Below, piece after piece: positions 36,169 to 46,379 of a DNA stretch of 51,137 nucleotides. The DNA is from Tritrichomonas foetus (taxonomy: Eukaryota > Parabasalia > Tritrichomonadida > Tritrichomonadidae): contig MLAK01000788.1 of assembly GCA_001839685.1 (NCBI GenBank), forward strand, positions 11,389 to 62,525, in the 5' to 3' direction. The notes beneath the pieces are model-generated. The model searched no databases. It saw nothing but the letters and a program-made list of their open reading frames with translations, and was not told the origin of the DNA. Position 1 is the first letter of the stretch. Every line of letters begins with the position of its first letter. The position numbers were made by a program, and so were the translations under genes.

Positions 36169-37722
36169 ATGGAGAGCGTTCAATATGAAGGCAATATGAA
36201 TGAACAAGGCGGCGGCCATGGTGGAATCGGCAAGTGCAAGGTTCAACCAGGCGATAAGCCATGCATTTCTAAGCCGCATGATCATTGCGAGGGAAGTGCT
36301 TACAGGGCGCTTCAAAATACACCATTGAAAGGTTACATTCCAACATTTTATGGCATCGATAAGCATGACGAGCACGATTTCCTCATTATTTCTGACCTCA
36401 CCGCTGGCTTCACTTCACCATGCATGGCAGATTTCAAAGTTGGCACAAGACATTATGATTTGAATGCATCAGAAGAAAAGAAAAACGGTTTAATTGAAAA
36501 ACAAAAAGGCACGACGACAGAATCACTCGGCGTCAGATTAATTGATGCCAAGATCAGAAAAGGTGGTGAGGTGACAAAAGCATGGGACAGAAAACAAGGC
36601 CTTAAGTTTTCTTTTGAGGAATTACAAGATGTTTGGAACGAATTCGTTCCATCATGTTTAAGGTCAGATTTATCTAAAAGACTTGATGAAATTTATGGAG
36701 CTTTTGAGAAAACAGTCGAAGAAAATCCAGGATTCAGAATGTATGCTTCTTCTCTACTTATTGCTTATGATGGTGATAAGCCAACTGAAATTCGTGCAAT
36801 TTTAATTGATTTTGCACATACTCATATTTCTATTGATGCAGAAGGTGCAGATTCCACTGATCCTTCATTTGATGATGGTGTTATTCAAGGTCTTACAAGT
36901 TTAATGAACTTCGAATCTGGCGCTGATGATGGAAAGGCCCGTGCAGCTACAAATGCAAAACTTGATATCACTCTTGTTAAAGGTCCAGAAGGTGGCTCAC
37001 ATAAACGAATCAAGAAATGTATTGTAAATCCAGGAAATCATAAATGCTATATCCGACCAGATAATCCACATGAAAATGAAGCATACACAACATTAACAAA
37101 TACAGCACTCGTTGATTTCATTCCAAAATTCTATGGCGTTGAAAACAAAGCTGCTGTTGTAGAAGACGTTGCAGCAGATTTCAAATCACCTTGCATTGCT
37201 GACTTCAAGATTGGTGCACATTCATTCGATATTGATGAATCTGCTGACAAGAAAGGAAACTTGAAAGTGAAAGATGAAAAAACAACTACACATGATTTGA
37301 GCATTAGATTGATTATTGCTGCTCTAGTCAAAGACGGAAAAGTAACAAAAGAATGGAAGAGGAAAGAAAATGCTTCATTGACTGAAGCCAAGTTAAAAGA
37401 AATGGTTGTTGAATTCATCGGCACTGAAGCCAAAGCTAACATTTTGAAAGAATTAAAGAGCTTGAGAAAGGCATTCATATCAACCCAAAAATCAAATAAG
37501 AACTTTAGATTGTACAATGCTTCATTATTAATTATTTATGATGGTGATGAACCAACCAAACAACCAAGATGCGTTTTAACCAAACTTTCAGGAACTCATA
37601 TTGATATTCAAAAGGAAAACTACAATCCAAAAGATCCAGAGTTTGATGATGGCGTTGTAGATGGACTGGACAATTTGATTGATATGGCTAGTCCATCATC
37701 TAAGTGCTGCCTCTTAATATAA
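36169..37722 (+). CDS. Tandem inositol polyphosphate kinase with CAAX-like end
   Basis: A 517-aa protein from ATG 36169 (MESVQYEGNM), formed of two homologous IPK domains (about 1-260 and 270-505). Domain 1 has all key parts: the Lys in CISKPHDHCEG, the PxxxDxKxG inositol-binding motif SPCMADFKVG (about 83-92), the catalytic IDF in ILIDFAHTHI (about 212) and DDGVIQGL. Domain 2 keeps SPCIADFKIG (about 340) and DDGVVDGLDNLI, but the ATP-site Lys is Arg (CYIRPDNPHENE) and IDF is replaced by VLTKLSGTHI, so it is probably a pseudokinase. The family phosphorylates IP3 and higher inositol phosphates. The last residues, SSKCCLLI, form a CAAX box (CLLI), predicting prenylation and membrane attachment. 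Confidence 0.9.
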   Translation: MESVQYEGNMNEQGGGHGGIGKCKVQPGDKPCISKPHDHCEGSAYRALQNTPLKGYIPTFYGIDKHDEHDFLIISDLTAGFTSPCMADFKVGTRHYDLNASEEKKNGLIEKQKGTTTESLGVRLIDAKIRKGGEVTKAWDRKQGLKFSFEELQDVWNEFVPSCLRSDLSKRLDEIYGAFEKTVEENPGFRMYASSLLIAYDGDKPTEIRAILIDFAHTHISIDAEGADSTDPSFDDGVIQGLTSLMNFESGADDGKARAATNAKLDITLVKGPEGGSHKRIKKCIVNPGNHKCYIRPDNPHENEAYTTLTNTALVDFIPKFYGVENKAAVVEDVAADFKSPCIADFKIGAHSFDIDESADKKGNLKVKDEKTTTHDLSIRLIIAALVKDGKVTKEWKRKENASLTEAKLKEMVVEFIGTEAKANILKELKSLRKAFISTQKSNKNFRLYNASLLIIYDGDEPTKQPRCVLTKLSGTHIDIQKENYNPKDPEFDDGVVDGLDNLIDMASPSSKCCLLI

Positions 37723-38391
37723 GTAATAAATTTTTTGATCATTGGGATTATGAAATTCTTTTCTTATTTTCTCTATTAATTATATATCATATTGTATAAT
37801 TCATACTAAAAACAAAAACAACAACAACAACAACAAAAAAAAAAAATAGAGTGTTTCATTGTTCATATGAGTCACTGAAAAGTATGTTTTCCCAGAAATC
37901 ATTACAAAGTCCAATTTATTTTGTTAATTATTATTCTTTAACAACCAAATGTTGACATTTACAAAATATATTTTTTTTTTTTTTTTTTTTTCAATTCATA
38001 ATTCTCTTTTATTTTTCAAATATAATTTTTGATTAATCTTTAAGATATACAACTTCATCTAACAAGCCTTTAGAATAATTATGAAATTGTTGAAACTTTT
38101 ACTGAAACAACCAAATATTGATATTAATTTGAAAAATAATGTTTTTAATTTTTCAATTCATGATTCTTTCCCATTTTACATATGGAACTTCATATGATAT
38201 TGCAGTATTACAAAAGTATAAGCGAACTTTTACAAAAAATGTCACAACAAATCCAATGTACATGAATTTAAGTTCATCAATATTTTATAAATCCTTTATG
38301 AATCCAAAGAAATATTAAAAAAAGAACATCTAATTATCTAAATTCTATCTTAATATTTTTTTCCCTGTAATTTGAATAAATAGTCAATTCA
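37723..38391. other. Intergenic with simple repeats
   Basis: No gene. Contains an (AAC)n then A run (37811-37846), a poly-T of about 21 bases (37971-37991), and an imperfect local duplication about 165 bp apart: ACAACCAAAT(G/A)TTGA near 37941 and 38107, TTTCAATTCAT(A/G)ATTCT near 37989 and 38150. Confidence 0.6.
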
Positions 38392-39528
38392 TTATTTAAC
38401 TTTTGATAAGAAAGATGCAATTCCAATTGTAAAAATCCATAAATCTTCATGCTCAAATCGTGTTTCAATTTCTATAGCATCAGGCCCAGTTTTTCGAATC
38501 AAAAGCATACTTGGTCCATTAGCTTTTGCAACAAGAACTGCATTTTTTGTTGAAGATACTGCAAAATGACCTTCAAAATCATGCTCGACTTTTCCATCAG
38601 GATTCAATTTCGGATTTTTGCTAGTTAATCTTGCAGGTGTTCCATCTTTTGGTGAGAAAAACGAAACAGTTAATTTTCTTGCTGTATCTGCAGGTGTTTT
38701 TGGTGGAATAATTCGAATAGTCATAATTTCATCATCCACATTTGTATTTTTTCTTAGGGAAAAATCAGAACTGTCATTTCCAACAAGAACCAAAGCATCA
38801 GCAGTTTCACCTAAATGGACTTTCGTACCTTTCATTATAAAAACAGACTCTGCATTTTTAGATTTACATTTGGCTGCATAAAGCTGGTTACTGCCGTCAA
38901 AAAATGAGAAAAATAAACGCCTTCCGTTAAAGTGCATTTTAGAGTCTCTTGTAATTAAATACGTTGGCCAATTCTTATGTTCAATTTTCTGAGGAATGGG
39001 TGTAGGTCTTGGCCGTTGGACTGGAGTTGACTTCACAACTTGAACAACGGTTTCATCTTTAATCTCAGTAATCTCATAGTTATTGTCTTCATTTTTCGAG
39101 TTATCAATATCATTTATCTTGTCATTATTATTTGCTGTTTGGCTGTTGATGTTATTATTTGGCTTTTTTATATTCGTATTGGATTTGGGAGAGAAATCGA
39201 CTTGCGGCTTTTTAGAATTGTTTGTTTTCGAATCTTCGTCTTTTAAGGTGAAAATATCAGTTGATTCTTGCGTTGTTTGCGAGCTCGATTTGATGGTGGA
39301 TGAATAATATTCGTCTTCGGATGATGATAATTCGATCAAACCACCAATTGCTGGTGGCGGAACAGTAACTTGGCGCTTTGTTACACGTGTTGGCGTCATT
39401 TGACGGAAAACTTTTTTCGGTGGAGGCGGCGGAGGTGGCGTTGATTCATCATAGTCTTCTTCTTCATAGTAACCATCAGAACTTGAAAATTCGATTGTAA
39501 AAAGATTAGCACCTTGTTTACCTCTCAT
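38392..39528 (-). CDS. Tubby-like domain protein with disordered N-terminus
   Basis: A 378-aa protein from ATG 39528 (MRGKQGANLF); the longer frame starts at TTG. Residues 1-180 are low complexity: acidic Glu/Asp/Tyr, a run of seven prolines near 31-37, Ser-rich and Asn-rich parts. Residues about 185-378 resemble a divergent Tubby domain: NWPTYLITRDSKMHFNGRRL and NQLYAAKCKSKNAESVFIMK for the first strands, then VSSTKNAVLVAK (compare SVKNF) and a final hydrophobic helix LWIFTIGIASFLSK. Tubby domains bind membrane phosphoinositides. The assignment rests on strand order and a few motifs and is less sure than for 2210-2923. A transposon lies 155 bp upstream of its start. Confidence 0.55.
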   Translation of the reverse strand: MRGKQGANLFTIEFSSSDGYYEEEDYDESTPPPPPPPKKVFRQMTPTRVTKRQVTVPPPAIGGLIELSSSEDEYYSSTIKSSSQTTQESTDIFTLKDEDSKTNNSKKPQVDFSPKSNTNIKKPNNNINSQTANNNDKINDIDNSKNEDNNYEITEIKDETVVQVVKSTPVQRPRPTPIPQKIEHKNWPTYLITRDSKMHFNGRRLFFSFFDGSNQLYAAKCKSKNAESVFIMKGTKVHLGETADALVLVGNDSSDFSLRKNTNVDDEIMTIRIIPPKTPADTARKLTVSFFSPKDGTPARLTSKNPKLNPDGKVEHDFEGHFAVSSTKNAVLVAKANGPSMLLIRKTGPDAIEIETRFEHEDLWIFTIGIASFLSKVK

Positions 39529-39673
39529 TTCCAGATGAAATCGATGTGAAATAAAAATTTTATCTATCTTTTCAATGTCAAAATGGACAGTGTTATTCAA
39601 AAAGTTAAAATATTTCTGATTTTCTGTACGTTGAATCGATTTCTCAATTTTGAAAAGGTTAACATAAAAAAAC

Positions 39674-39683
39674 TATATAATAA
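39674..39683. repeat. Left target-site duplication (10 bp)
   Basis: TATATAATAA, identical to 40898-40907 on the other side of the element. Confidence 0.92.
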
Positions 39684-40897
39684 GAGGTGCCAGGACCCCC
39701 CTCAAGACGCCAATTCTTTCGAAAATTATATATATGAATATACATATGGTGTAATAACAAACAAATGTTTAAACAACAAAATTGCCTCGCTAGGTGCAGA
39801 AATATGGATGAGTCTTAATCCAATTTTGTAAACCTTTCAAACCGCATTTCTGATGTATCGTGCTGAAGGAAGCGAGTCCACCTTTACCGAAGCTGATGCG
39901 CTTCAAATCAGCGTTAATTGGACTGTTATAGCCAAGAAAGAAGACCAGTGCCTCTTCANCGCTCNTTAAAGCGTTCTCATCATCAGTTATTTGGCCAATA
40001 GNACTCAAAAAGCGAACTTTCTCTGCACGACTTTTCTTCTTGCATTTCATGTTGATGACTGCTTCTCTCTTCTTTTCTGTTTTCTCTGCGTTGAAGTAAT
40101 AACGTGCCCTTCGATGTGTCGACAACTTTCTGCTTAATAATTTCTCTAATGTCAATAAATGAATCGATGTCAATATCTACAATGTTTGCATTATGAGTGC
40201 CACCACTGGGGAACTCTGGCGGGTTGAAATCATCTTTGGGAAGTCGAATTTTTGCCTCTGAATATGGAAATCTATTCTCTTCTTCTCGTAATTCGATGTC
40301 TTCCTCCTCATCTGATGAGCAATCGCATACAAAATCTAGAAAATATGAGAGTAAGAAAGAGTCAAGAACGTCCTCAATATATTTGTAAACTATTCAATAT
40401 TAACGTAAATGGCGCCAAACTTTGTACCCCNAAAAATTTTTGCACCCGCTGAGCCGATTTGCTGTCTATTCTGATATGTTGTAGACTATGGAAGGAACTT
40501 ACTTTTGAANGATAGTTATCCCTCTGACTCGTACCTCACTTCGAGATAAATATCATTATTCAGAAAAAAAATGGAAAATTGCATTTTTCTCCACTTATAA
40601 AAATTATTTTATCATAAAAACAATTCTACACATTTGGTTATTGTGTGTTCATATATTAATATATAAATTAATAGTTTTAATCAAATAGATATAGAGTTAT
40701 TGACGAAATAGTTGTTACTTAGGATGATTTTTTATCTTGCTATCTACATGAAATATATAGTTCTAAATAGTATGATCTAATAGTATAGTATCTATGAACT
40801 CTATAGGTAAAACCAAATCGTTGTTATGTTGTATACATGAGGAAATATGAGCCCTCAAAATTCATCAAAAAAATACGTTATTTAGTCCTGGCACCTC
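39684..40897. mobile_element. MULE-like element with 10-bp target duplication
   Basis: A 1214-bp insertion with 13-bp inverted termini, GAGGTGCCAGGAC (39684-39696) and its reverse complement (40885-40897), flanked by the perfect 10-bp duplication TATATAATAA. The 9-11-bp duplication suggests a Mutator-like (MULE) family. It holds a decayed frame on the minus strand and no transposase motif I can recognise, so it is likely non-autonomous or degraded. All five single-base N positions outside the big gap that I noticed (39959, 39965, 40002, 40431, 40510) lie in this element, as expected if reads from several copies collapsed. It sits about 155 bp upstream of a Tubby-like ATG. Confidence 0.8.
39790..40345 (-). 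pseudogene. Decayed open reading frame of the MULE-like element
   Basis: From about 40345 one minus-strand frame reads SSDEEEDIELREEENRFPYS and KIRLPKDDFNPPEFPSGG through FIDIREIIKQKVVDTSKGT. Near 40105 the protein-like reading moves to another frame (YYFNAEKTEKKREAVINMKC, then GYNSPINADLKRISFGKGG) and stops at 39790. No catalytic motif is recognised, and unresolved N bases fall inside. Probably an element-encoded protein of unknown role, now frameshifted. Confidence 0.45.
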
Positions 40898-40907
40898 TAT
40901 ATAATAA
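40898..40907. repeat. Right target-site duplication (10 bp)
   Basis: TATATAATAA, an exact copy of 39674-39683. Confidence 0.92.
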
Positions 40908-41529
40908 ATGTGTCATGTCAATTATATATTGGAAGACTAAATTAAATAAAATGAAATATCAAATGAATTCTTTAGCGGGTTTTTATTTCATCTGAATACT
41001 ATCTCTAAAAAAAAATTGATATGATATCGGGAATTGAAATAAAGAATTAAACTGGAAGTGATCTTTATTCATAACAAAAGAGATAAATTTTGAATATATC
41101 TGCCATCATCACCCAATATCATGAAACTACATTTCACATCATATGAAAATCCAAAGATTTTCTTTCTTCGAATAAACAAATGATATACAACTGTGATACT
41201 CCTAGAGGTATATAGAAAATACTCATCTTTTTACAAAATATAATGTTGAAAACTTGTTGTCAGAATCAGTTCGATGAAAAATCAAAGGAATCATTACAAC
41301 GCTGATAGAAAGAGAAATGGATGTCAGTTTGGAGCAACATATATACAATATTTTTATTTCACAATTCGAAATCATAAAATTCAAATTCATTAAACTTTTC
41401 AGAATTGAAAAAAAATCAAGCGGATTTCCACAAATTGAATGCCTGCCAATCCAGTTATTTAGAAATAAAAATGATCCAAAAAAGAAGAGAAAATGAAAAA
41501 AAATATTTAAAGCCAGATTTTTCATTTAT
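40908..41529. other. Intergenic, no gene seen
   Basis: AT-rich flank downstream of the RRM gene. The 100-codon minus-strand frame (41223-41525) is hydrophobic and AT-biased with no sign of being real. Confidence 0.45.
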
Positions 41530-42117
41530 TTATGCGTTTTGAGCTGGCTGGTTGCTTCTTGGGGCTCTCCTGACACTCCTTCTCCTGAATCTCCTTCTCA
41601 AGGGCTTTGCGCCGAAGTCACCATGGGCGAATCTGACATGGCTCTCTTCTCCCTTGAGCTTGATTGTCCTGTTGTTCTTTACAGCGTTGCTTTGATCTTC
41701 GGATGTTGGAAATTGGACGAAAGCAAAACCGCGGCGATTTGGTGAATTTTCACGGACGATTCTGGCATCGCAGGCGTGGTATTCCTTGAAGGCTTCTTTG
41801 ATGTCGTCGACGGTTGTTCCAGCTGGGATACCGGCAAGGAAGGCAGCATCGCGTTTCCTTTCAACTTTTGGACGAGCTGGTGAAACTCTGAGATTGCGTG
41901 TTCCGAGTTGGTGGTTCTTCTCGTTGACGGCGGCGGTGAAGCCAGCATCGTCCTTGAATTCGACGAAACCGATACCGCGGCTGAGCAATTTTCCACGGAA
42001 TCTTTCAGACAAGATACGGGCATCAGAAATAGCGCCGAACTTTGTGAAATAATCGCCAAGCTCTTTGGCTGTGTGCGAATATGAAATGTTCGAAACAAAA
42101 ATTGTCTTGTTAGACAT
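41530..42117 (-). CDS. Two-RRM RNA-binding protein
   Basis: A 195-aa protein from ATG 42117 (MSNKTIFVSN). The first RRM (about 4-80) has RNP2 IFVSNI (6-11) and RNP1 SRGIGFVEF (47-54 region); the second (about 91-165) has RNP2-like AFLAGI and RNP1 RRGFAFVQF. The C-terminus is Arg-rich (PLRRRFRRRSVRRAPR), a likely extra RNA- or protein-binding tail. It resembles small hnRNP/SR-like or poly(A)-related proteins acting in mRNA processing, but the exact orthologue is unclear. Local GC is clearly higher than nearby intergenic DNA, like the ubiquitin gene, suggesting strong expression. The upstream sequence AGAAAGGAAA directly precedes the ATG. Confidence 0.92.
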   Translation of the reverse strand: MSNKTIFVSNISYSHTAKELGDYFTKFGAISDARILSERFRGKLLSRGIGFVEFKDDAGFTAAVNEKNHQLGTRNLRVSPARPKVERKRDAAFLAGIPAGTTVDDIKEAFKEYHACDARIVRENSPNRRGFAFVQFPTSEDQSNAVKNNRTIKLKGEESHVRFAHGDFGAKPLRRRFRRRSVRRAPRSNQPAQNA

Positions 42118-43199
42118 TTTCCTTTCTAAAAAATAAACTATAATTGGCCTCAATCATGTCACTTTTCAACATATTGTTTTCCTTGAAAAAATGGCCGGCC
42201 ATGTGAAATATTAAACGGTGTCGAATCAAATCATAATAACTGAACTTTTTATGAGGAAAACGAAAAAATAAACGAGTGAAAAAACTTTATATTATCAAAA
42301 AGTTATATTTCAGAATCTGATCAACATTTTTTTCTCATTAACTTATTTTTCGTGAATCTTGTCTGATATTTCATGAGGGAAAAATTATCGAAATATAACT
42401 GAGAACTATATCGGTGAATCTCATTGAGAACGTGATTTATCAAATTGAGAACATTGAGGAATAACACCCAGATATCTTCCATAATAATTATTTTTAGCAT
42501 AGGTCGAAATGATTTTGGAAGAAATGGCAGAAAGTCTGATTTAAATGAAAGTAGCCAACTGAGACTTCTCATACAAATCATTTTTTCGAATATGATTTTT
42601 ATTTTATTTGTCATTGAATTTTATATATTTATATTTGCTTCTTTTATTAATGACAAAGCATAATAAATCAAATAGTATATACAATATTTCAAATTATCGA
42701 TTTCTGCAGGTTGATTGATGACTCACAAAAAAATGCACAGATTTTTAAGAAAAATTGTTATTATTATGAATACACAGATTTCTATTTCATCTCAAAATTA
42801 TGGACAATTCATTAAAGTTGTTTTAGAGATCATATTGAAATCTGGTGAAGTTTTCTGTTAAAACTCCTTTTTTCTATCTATTCACATTCTATACCATCAT
42901 ACCTTCCTTTTTTATTCCTTATCTAAGTTAAAAGTAAATGTGGATAAAAATAATTTGATATTCAGAATATGTTCCTCATTAATGTGACAGTGCACTCATT
43001 TTGATATCAATTTAAGTGTTTTAATCATATCTAGAAAAACAACAGATCTGTGTTGATAAATTTATTCAATAAAATATCAACAACAGAATCCAAATCTTAT
43101 GTTGGGGGTTTAATTCCTCTGAATTTTCAATTCCCTCATTTCGCCTCCTTATTCCTTGACCAATATCAGGAGACCGTTTATTTCTCCAAAATTAATCAT
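42118..43199. other. Divergent intergenic region
   Basis: 1.1 kb between divergent RRM and Clu genes. No gene supported. The Clu frame is open upstream to 43050 but begins with GTG, and no ATG precedes 43200 in that frame. Confidence 0.5.
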
Positions 43200-46043
43200 A
43201 TGAATTCCAATAAACCAATTCATGTCATCTTAAAATTTCCTGACGATAATGATGTCCATTTCGATATTCAAGAACCTAATACGATTTCATGCATCACGGG
43301 CATTAAATTACAACCGGTAGTTTATTGGTATACAAATGGCCAATTTGCGACAAAAAATGGCCCCCTTCTTAATTCCGGCACAGACCTTTCTTCGGAGGTT
43401 CAAAATGGAACACTAATTTTGAATTATATTCCCAACGAATACGATCTTCACACCGCTTTAAATCACGCTCAACAAACCTCGCGCATTATATTCTCACTTA
43501 CATCTCATCCAGAATTAGCGGATTGCCATCAATCTGTTGTCGCTTTTTTGACCCGAACATATGGAATTGTCAATTCTGGTAAAAAAGTGCCAACTGAGCA
43601 AGATTATGCTGATTATTTCCCAACAAGTTTTTTAAACACATCAATTCCAAAACTGGTCAAATATTTTGATATTCTTGAAAATTCAAATCCTAGTAATTCC
43701 GGAATTTTTATTAAATTCAAATTAATTACCAAAGAAAAGAAAGAATTCATTATTGATTCAACCAAAGAAGGTTTTTATATTTCTTCAAACGACAATCCTT
43801 CACAAAATAAAATCTATTCAAATTTGTATCGTTTATTTTGTGATGTGTCGCTATATTTCAAAGAGAATTCTGCTCTTGTTGCTGGAAGATGGGTTGCTCT
43901 TGATAAGCTCGAAAGAATTCCATATGAACCATTAAATAAGCAACATGTCTTATCAGTTTCACAAAAGAACGAATTACCACAACTACGAATTTTCAACGTT
44001 AACAAGGAAATCATTACAGGCTCAATTGAAGATGAAATAGACAAAATAGAAGACGATAATCAACTCAAATGTTACATTTGTGTCAATATTGAAGAGCAAT
44101 ACGTGAAGCAAATTTGCGACTTCGTGAAATTAATCGATTCTAATGTAATTCAAGTCGATGGTGATGGATACTATCGACACAATGATATAAAACTTCGAAA
44201 GATTAAAGATATTAATGAATATAGAACATATTCAAATTATATTCGAATCATTGATGAATTGAAAGCTTCAATGAAAGATGTTAAGATCATAAGACCAATT
44301 ATTGTTGAGTTTTTCGGTCAACTCTATATTGTTCTTCCACATGAAGAAAATACCACCAAAAGTGACTTTGTAAATGATTCATTTTCAAAACAGTTTTGCC
44401 AAATCTTTTCTTGCAATGAAGTTCCAAAAGGCGTCAAAGGATACATTGACGATAATGGAACACCAGCTATTACATTTGTACCATACGCAACACCGCACGA
44501 TTCTAATTTCGATAATGATGAATTTTATGTTTTCAGATATGACATTTTGAGATCCTTTGAAATTCGAAAGCAATTAACGTTGCATTCAGAAGAATTGAAA
44601 TCGCTTGATGGAGATGAAAAATCCGACTTCATGCCATTTAATAATGATATTCAAAAAGTCGATGAAGAAACAAAAGAAAAAGTAGCAAAATTAATTAAGC
44701 GCAGAACTGAAATCATCAATGAAGCTCAAAGACCAATCTATAACATAAATATCAATGATTCTTTATCGAAAGAAGTGTCTGAATTTATTTTGAATAATAC
44801 CATTCCCAATTTTGTGAATTTATTTATGTCAAGTGTTAATTGTCAAATTGATGGAAATTACATTGTAGAAAAAATGCACTCATGTGGATTAAATGTTAGA
44901 TACTTAGGAAAAATCCTTGAGTTCATCAAGAAAGACGATTCCAGACCAATGAATCAAGCCTTTATTTTGACCATCGAATCTGAAATAATTATTCGTTCAT
45001 ACAAATATATTGTTCGCAGTCAAAACCTACCAATAGATCGAATAATCAACGATATTAATACATTAACAAGTTCACTCAATCATGAAGATGAAACATTCGA
45101 TAAAATTTTCAACGAAATTTGTGAAATTGCTTTCAAAAAATTCCACGTTCGACCAAGTAAGCCAATTAATGATCAATTCCCATATATAAAAATAGGAATG
45201 CTTATTAATTTTGGCATAATTATTGGTACCAACAACCAAGACAGCACAAGCAATAATAAAAATGTTAACAATAAGCCAATCAATGTAATCGAAAATCTCA
45301 AGTTGACAATCACAGATATTACGAATGTAAATCCAAAAGTGAAATTCAATTTCACTAAAAACCAAAAATACGTTAATACCATTAAACATGCACTTAAGGC
45401 TTATAATAATGATGACCTTTCAACCGCCTTTCAACTCTACCAAGTTGCAATTCAACTTTCAGAGCAATCTGTAATTCGATTTGACGAAAGTTTAATAGAT
45501 TGTCACTTTTATTGTGCCCTAATATACTATCGGACAAAACAACTTGGTGCAGCCTATCAGGCCATGATGCAGGCCACAATCATGCATGAAAGACATACTG
45601 GATACTATGATACATCCTTAATATTCAAATATAGCCTTCTTGGATCGATTGCGGCCGAATTTGAGAATAAAAGATTAGCATTGGCACTTTTTGCACGATG
45701 CGCAGCTTTAATTGAAACAATAACACCATTTCATCCATGGATTATAGAAGCTTTGACTGATGCAGCAGATGCAGCAGCTTCTTTGGATTCAAACATGGCT
45801 CTCAAATTCGCATTGAATGCTTTAGAACTTTGCAAGAAGAACTCAAAGTCAACAGCAATGCTTGCAAATGCACACGCAACAGTAGCAATGATTGCATTGG
45901 CTGGTGATAAAATTCCACTTGCAAGCAAATATGCAGATGAAGCAATGAAATTGAATCCGGCAAATCAAGATTACAAAGGTTTAAGGGCACAAATTTTGAT
46001 TAAACAGGCAAGAGTGCAACATAAAAGAGGTGGAAGACGTTAA
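43200..46043 (+). CDS. Clu/CLUH-like protein with C-terminal TPRs
   Basis: A 947-aa protein from ATG 43200 (MNSNKPIHVI), the first ATG in the frame. The N-terminal about 80 residues look like the ubiquitin-like CLU-N domain (LKFPDDNDVHFDIQEPNTISCI), then the GSKF/CLU central region (about 110-690; compare NDEFYVFRYDILRSFEIRKQL). The C-terminal third has TPR repeats, strongly Clu-like: ATIMHERHTGYYDTSLIFKY, preceded by HFYCALIYYRTKQLGAAYQA. It ends with a basic tail (RVQHKRGGRR). Clu binds mRNAs of mitochondrial proteins and is needed for mitochondrial distribution; in a hydrogenosome-bearing parabasalid it would act on that organelle or on cytosolic mRNAs. Shorter than animal CLUH (about 1300 residues). 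Confidence 0.8.
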   Translation: MNSNKPIHVILKFPDDNDVHFDIQEPNTISCITGIKLQPVVYWYTNGQFATKNGPLLNSGTDLSSEVQNGTLILNYIPNEYDLHTALNHAQQTSRIIFSLTSHPELADCHQSVVAFLTRTYGIVNSGKKVPTEQDYADYFPTSFLNTSIPKLVKYFDILENSNPSNSGIFIKFKLITKEKKEFIIDSTKEGFYISSNDNPSQNKIYSNLYRLFCDVSLYFKENSALVAGRWVALDKLERIPYEPLNKQHVLSVSQKNELPQLRIFNVNKEIITGSIEDEIDKIEDDNQLKCYICVNIEEQYVKQICDFVKLIDSNVIQVDGDGYYRHNDIKLRKIKDINEYRTYSNYIRIIDELKASMKDVKIIRPIIVEFFGQLYIVLPHEENTTKSDFVNDSFSKQFCQIFSCNEVPKGVKGYIDDNGTPAITFVPYATPHDSNFDNDEFYVFRYDILRSFEIRKQLTLHSEELKSLDGDEKSDFMPFNNDIQKVDEETKEKVAKLIKRRTEIINEAQRPIYNININDSLSKEVSEFILNNTIPNFVNLFMSSVNCQIDGNYIVEKMHSCGLNVRYLGKILEFIKKDDSRPMNQAFILTIESEIIIRSYKYIVRSQNLPIDRIINDINTLTSSLNHEDETFDKIFNEICEIAFKKFHVRPSKPINDQFPYIKIGMLINFGIIIGTNNQDSTSNNKNVNNKPINVIENLKLTITDITNVNPKVKFNFTKNQKYVNTIKHALKAYNNDDLSTAFQLYQVAIQLSEQSVIRFDESLIDCHFYCALIYYRTKQLGAAYQAMMQATIMHERHTGYYDTSLIFKYSLLGSIAAEFENKRLALALFARCAALIETITPFHPWIIEALTDAADAAASLDSNMALKFALNALELCKKNSKSTAMLANAHATVAMIALAGDKIPLASKYADEAMKLNPANQDYKGLRAQILIKQARVQHKRGGRR

Positions 46044-46379
46044 GGTAGTAGAAGATATTTTTGTTTTTATTTGATTGAAGAGTTATTATTAGTAAATAGA
46101 TAACATGTATCTTTTTTATTCTATTTCACAAATATTGTTAGAAAATAATTTCGAAATGCGTGAATAATGAGAAACCAAAAATCTATTGTATTTCACAACC
46201 ACTTTAAATAAAGTTTGGCATGTCCACCTTGATAACAAATGAGATCTCATTTATTAAGAAGTATTTGGAGATTAGCAAACTAACAAAGAGTAACGATGAT
46301 TAATATTACATATTAAAAGAGAAAATGTATGGAATGAAACATTTTTTAACTTTATAAAAAACAAAATATACATTTTAGT
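46044..46379. other. Convergent intergenic spacer
   Basis: 336 bp between convergent genes; AT-rich, nothing recognised. Confidence 0.45.

Noticed and set aside
41223..41525. 100-codon hydrophobic frame beyond the RRM gene
   Set aside because: AT-driven Phe/Leu/Ile content with no motif, in the 3' flank.
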